Shown here one piece after another: positions 47,565 through 49,084 of a DNA stretch of 49,084 bases. The notes beneath the pieces are model-generated. The model was not told the DNA's origin and made no database searches. It worked only from the letters and a program-made list of their open reading frames with translations. Where the stretch lies: assembly GCA_002321305.1 (NCBI GenBank), contig DCMF01000044.1, positions 27,468 to 76,551 of the forward strand, read 5' to 3'. The first letter of the stretch is position 1; the number at the start of each line of letters is the position of its first letter. The DNA comes from Verrucomicrobia bacterium UBA1629. GTDB lineage: Bacteria; Verrucomicrobiota; Kiritimatiellia; RFP12; UBA1067. Both the position numbers and the translations under genes were made by a program.

Positions 47565-48413
47565 GTGACACTTGCAGAATACCCGTTCATCCAGAACATT
47601 CCGTTCGACATCTACCTTGAGGACGCCTATCAGGGCCAATACCTCACAAGCCACTTCCTGTCGGACTTCCGCGTCTGTCCGCTTCTGTACAGGCAGAAGC
47701 TCAACGGGGAGGTCATCATCGACGATACGGCGGCGTTCCAGGTCGGACGCGCCACCCATGCGCTCATCCTGGGCGGACAGGAATTGTTCGACGAGGAATA
47801 TCTCGTCTCTGCCGGCCCGATCAATCCAAAGACGGGCGAGCCGTTCGGAAAGCTGACCAAAGCCTATAAGGACTGGGCGGCGGCGCAGACGAAGAAGATC
47901 ATCCTCTCATACGAATTCGACTTCATGGCAAGGCTTCAGGAGTCCGTCTGGGCGCATCCCAAGGCGGCGGAACTGCTCGACGGCTGTGTCTGCGAGGGGT
48001 CGATTCGCTGCGAGTATCGGGGCGAGAAAGTCCAGATCCGAATGGATGCGTTCAACCCGAACCTGAAGGCCATTGCCGACCTGAAGACCTGCGACAACCT
48101 CGACTTCTTCGTCAACGACTGCAGCAAGTACGGCTACGCCGAGCAGATGGCGTTCTATCAGGACGTGTTCAAGACCGCTTCTGGCGGCATTTGTCCTTCC
48201 GTCTGGCTGATTGCCGTCGAAAAGCGCATCCCCTATCGCTGTGGCGTCTGGGAGATTGCGCCCGACATGCTGGCACAGGCGCGTGCGCTCAATGAATCCG
48301 CCCTCGACGAGCTGAAGGCCTGTCGTGCGCAGGATGTCTGGCCGACACGCTATGAGGAGGTGCGGACGCTGACGCTTCCGTCCAGACTTAAGGCAATCGG
48401 CGAACAGAACTGA
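47565..48413 (+). CDS. RecE/Cas4-like PD-(D/E)XK nuclease (DUF3799-type)
   Basis: A 282-residue nuclease of the kind found in phage and defence recombination modules. The PD-(D/E)XK fold is shown by GRATHALIL with His65, Asp161 in RMDAF, the D-x-K motif IADLKT with Asp172 and Lys174, and EQMAFYQ with Gln194 and Tyr198, as in lambda exonuclease and RecE. It would resect or cut double-stranded DNA. GTG 47565 is used because AAGGAG precedes it; the frame upstream lies within the previous gene. It follows the helicase after 10 bases, so both are in one operon. No RecT-like annealing partner is seen in the window. Confidence 0.85.
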   Translation: MTLAEYPFIQNIPFDIYLEDAYQGQYLTSHFLSDFRVCPLLYRQKLNGEVIIDDTAAFQVGRATHALILGGQELFDEEYLVSAGPINPKTGEPFGKLTKAYKDWAAAQTKKIILSYEFDFMARLQESVWAHPKAAELLDGCVCEGSIRCEYRGEKVQIRMDAFNPNLKAIADLKTCDNLDFFVNDCSKYGYAEQMAFYQDVFKTASGGICPSVWLIAVEKRIPYRCGVWEIAPDMLAQARALNESALDELKACRAQDVWPTRYEEVRTLTLPSRLKAIGEQN

Positions 48414-48448
48414 AACAACCAAGACAGAACAAGGAAAGGGAAAACAGC

Positions 48449-49084
48449 ATGGCAAACGCACTCGACGAAATGACGGGGCCCGTGAACGGGGCCGGACGCG
48501 ACATCAATGTCATCGAAAGGCAGCTTCCGACGACCGTCGGCTGGGGCTCGACGCTCTTTGAGGTCGTCCTCTGGTGCCTGGGGATCCTCCCCGGCCTGAT
48601 CTTCCTCTTCATGAAGATCGGCGCGGCAAACTATTTCCGGCGGCTTGAACAGAAGATCCAGGCGGACGCCTCGACCATCGACAACTACCTTGAGCAGCGC
48701 GTGCGCATCCTTCAGAACCTTGCCGCCCTTGTCCACAAGGCCATCGACCTCGACAAGGACGTGATGAAGACCGTCGCGGCGTTTCGTGGCGGACGGATCC
48801 CCGAAGGCGAACGCAACGCCGTCGCGAACCAGATCGACGGCTGCTTCGGACGCCTCTTCCCGCAGGTCGAGGCCTATCCCGACCTCAAGGCGCATGCCGC
48901 CATCGCCGAGGCGATCCAGCAGAACAGCTATCTCCAGAAGGAGATTACCGCCGCACGCCAGCTCTACAACGACACGGTTGCGCAGTGGAACGCCGACATC
49001 TTCGACTGGCCGACGAAGCAGATCGTGGCGGCGCGTGCCGGCTATACGACCCGCATTCCGTTCACGGCCTCTGCCGAGATCAAG
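48449..49084 (+). CDS. LemA-family membrane protein, 5' part (runs off window)
   Basis: LemA proteins are inner-membrane anchored helical bundles of poorly known role. The first 212 residues are seen. A transmembrane span lies at about 33-55 (LFEVVLWCLGILPGLIFLF). It is followed by the family pattern FRRLEQKIQADAS, the IDNYLEQR stretch, RVRILQNLAALV and a later AARQLYNDTVAQWN segment near 170-185. AAGGAAAGGG precedes ATG 48449. It is the fourth gene in the operon after the RecE-like nuclease (35-base gap). A membrane protein at the end of a defence operon could be a stress-response anchor or effector, but this is inference. Confidence 0.88.
   Translation, partial: MANALDEMTGPVNGAGRDINVIERQLPTTVGWGSTLFEVVLWCLGILPGLIFLFMKIGAANYFRRLEQKIQADASTIDNYLEQRVRILQNLAALVHKAIDLDKDVMKTVAAFRGGRIPEGERNAVANQIDGCFGRLFPQVEAYPDLKAHAAIAEAIQQNSYLQKEITAARQLYNDTVAQWNADIFDWPTKQIVAARAGYTTRIPFTASAEIK

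Overview
The window is G+C-rich DNA from a Gram-negative bacterium. kdsB (outer-membrane KDO activation) and a GspE/PilB ATPase support Gram-negative. The overall gene style suggests a member of the PVC group, such as Kiritimatiellota, Lentisphaerota or Verrucomicrobiota, but this is inference and no rRNA or tRNA gene is present to test it. All supported genes lie on the + strand.

Positions 1 to about 23,800 are mostly core genome. In order: the 3' end of a glutamine-type NAD+ synthetase, a PilB/GspE ATPase, an altronate dehydratase-family protein, peptide deformylase, kdsB, azlC, an azlD fusion, rpmE, prfA, carB, tig, clpP, clpX, panD, an internally deleted rsmI, a DEAD-box helicase, a pyridoxal kinase, an exported thioredoxin-like protein, an acyl-CoA synthetase-like enzyme, an A+T-richer exported nucleoside hydrolase, and an NrtR-like Nudix regulator followed by an ADP-ribosylglycohydrolase. 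Several transcription units begin with a near-identical promoter: extended -10 TGnTATAAT with GC-rich start sequence, or a -35 box in place of the TG. Leaders are very short. carB instead has an apparently perfect sigma-54 (-24/-12) promoter.

Positions about 23,900 to 49,084 form an accessory defence-type island. It holds a truncated BRO-N gene, a two-gene cassette resembling a toxin-antitoxin pair, a PLD-nuclease/SNF2-helicase protein followed by an Eco57I-like DNA methyltransferase, a truncated ORF6N protein, an AbiEi/AbiEii pair, and then a tight operon running off the window. That operon encodes (i) a Sel1-repeat/SpoVK-like AAA+ protein, (ii) a 2,899-residue protein with two CpXC zinc domains, Sel1 repeats, DUF4011, SF1 helicase and a PD-(D/E)XK/Vsr-like nuclease, (iii) a RecE-like nuclease and (iv) a LemA-family membrane protein. 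Proteins (i) and (ii) have unrelated motors but share three modules: Sel1 repeats, a beta-sandwich plus transglutaminase-like module, and a C-terminal module. This is the best candidate for an undescribed system.

A second layer runs across both halves. Short arrays of 7-, 8- or 9-bp units, several arranged as long inverted repeats, sit in intergenic gaps and, in frame, inside uxaA, kdsB, carB (twice), clpX, the SNF2 helicase and the methyltransferase. They fall at variable linkers and leave each gene open.
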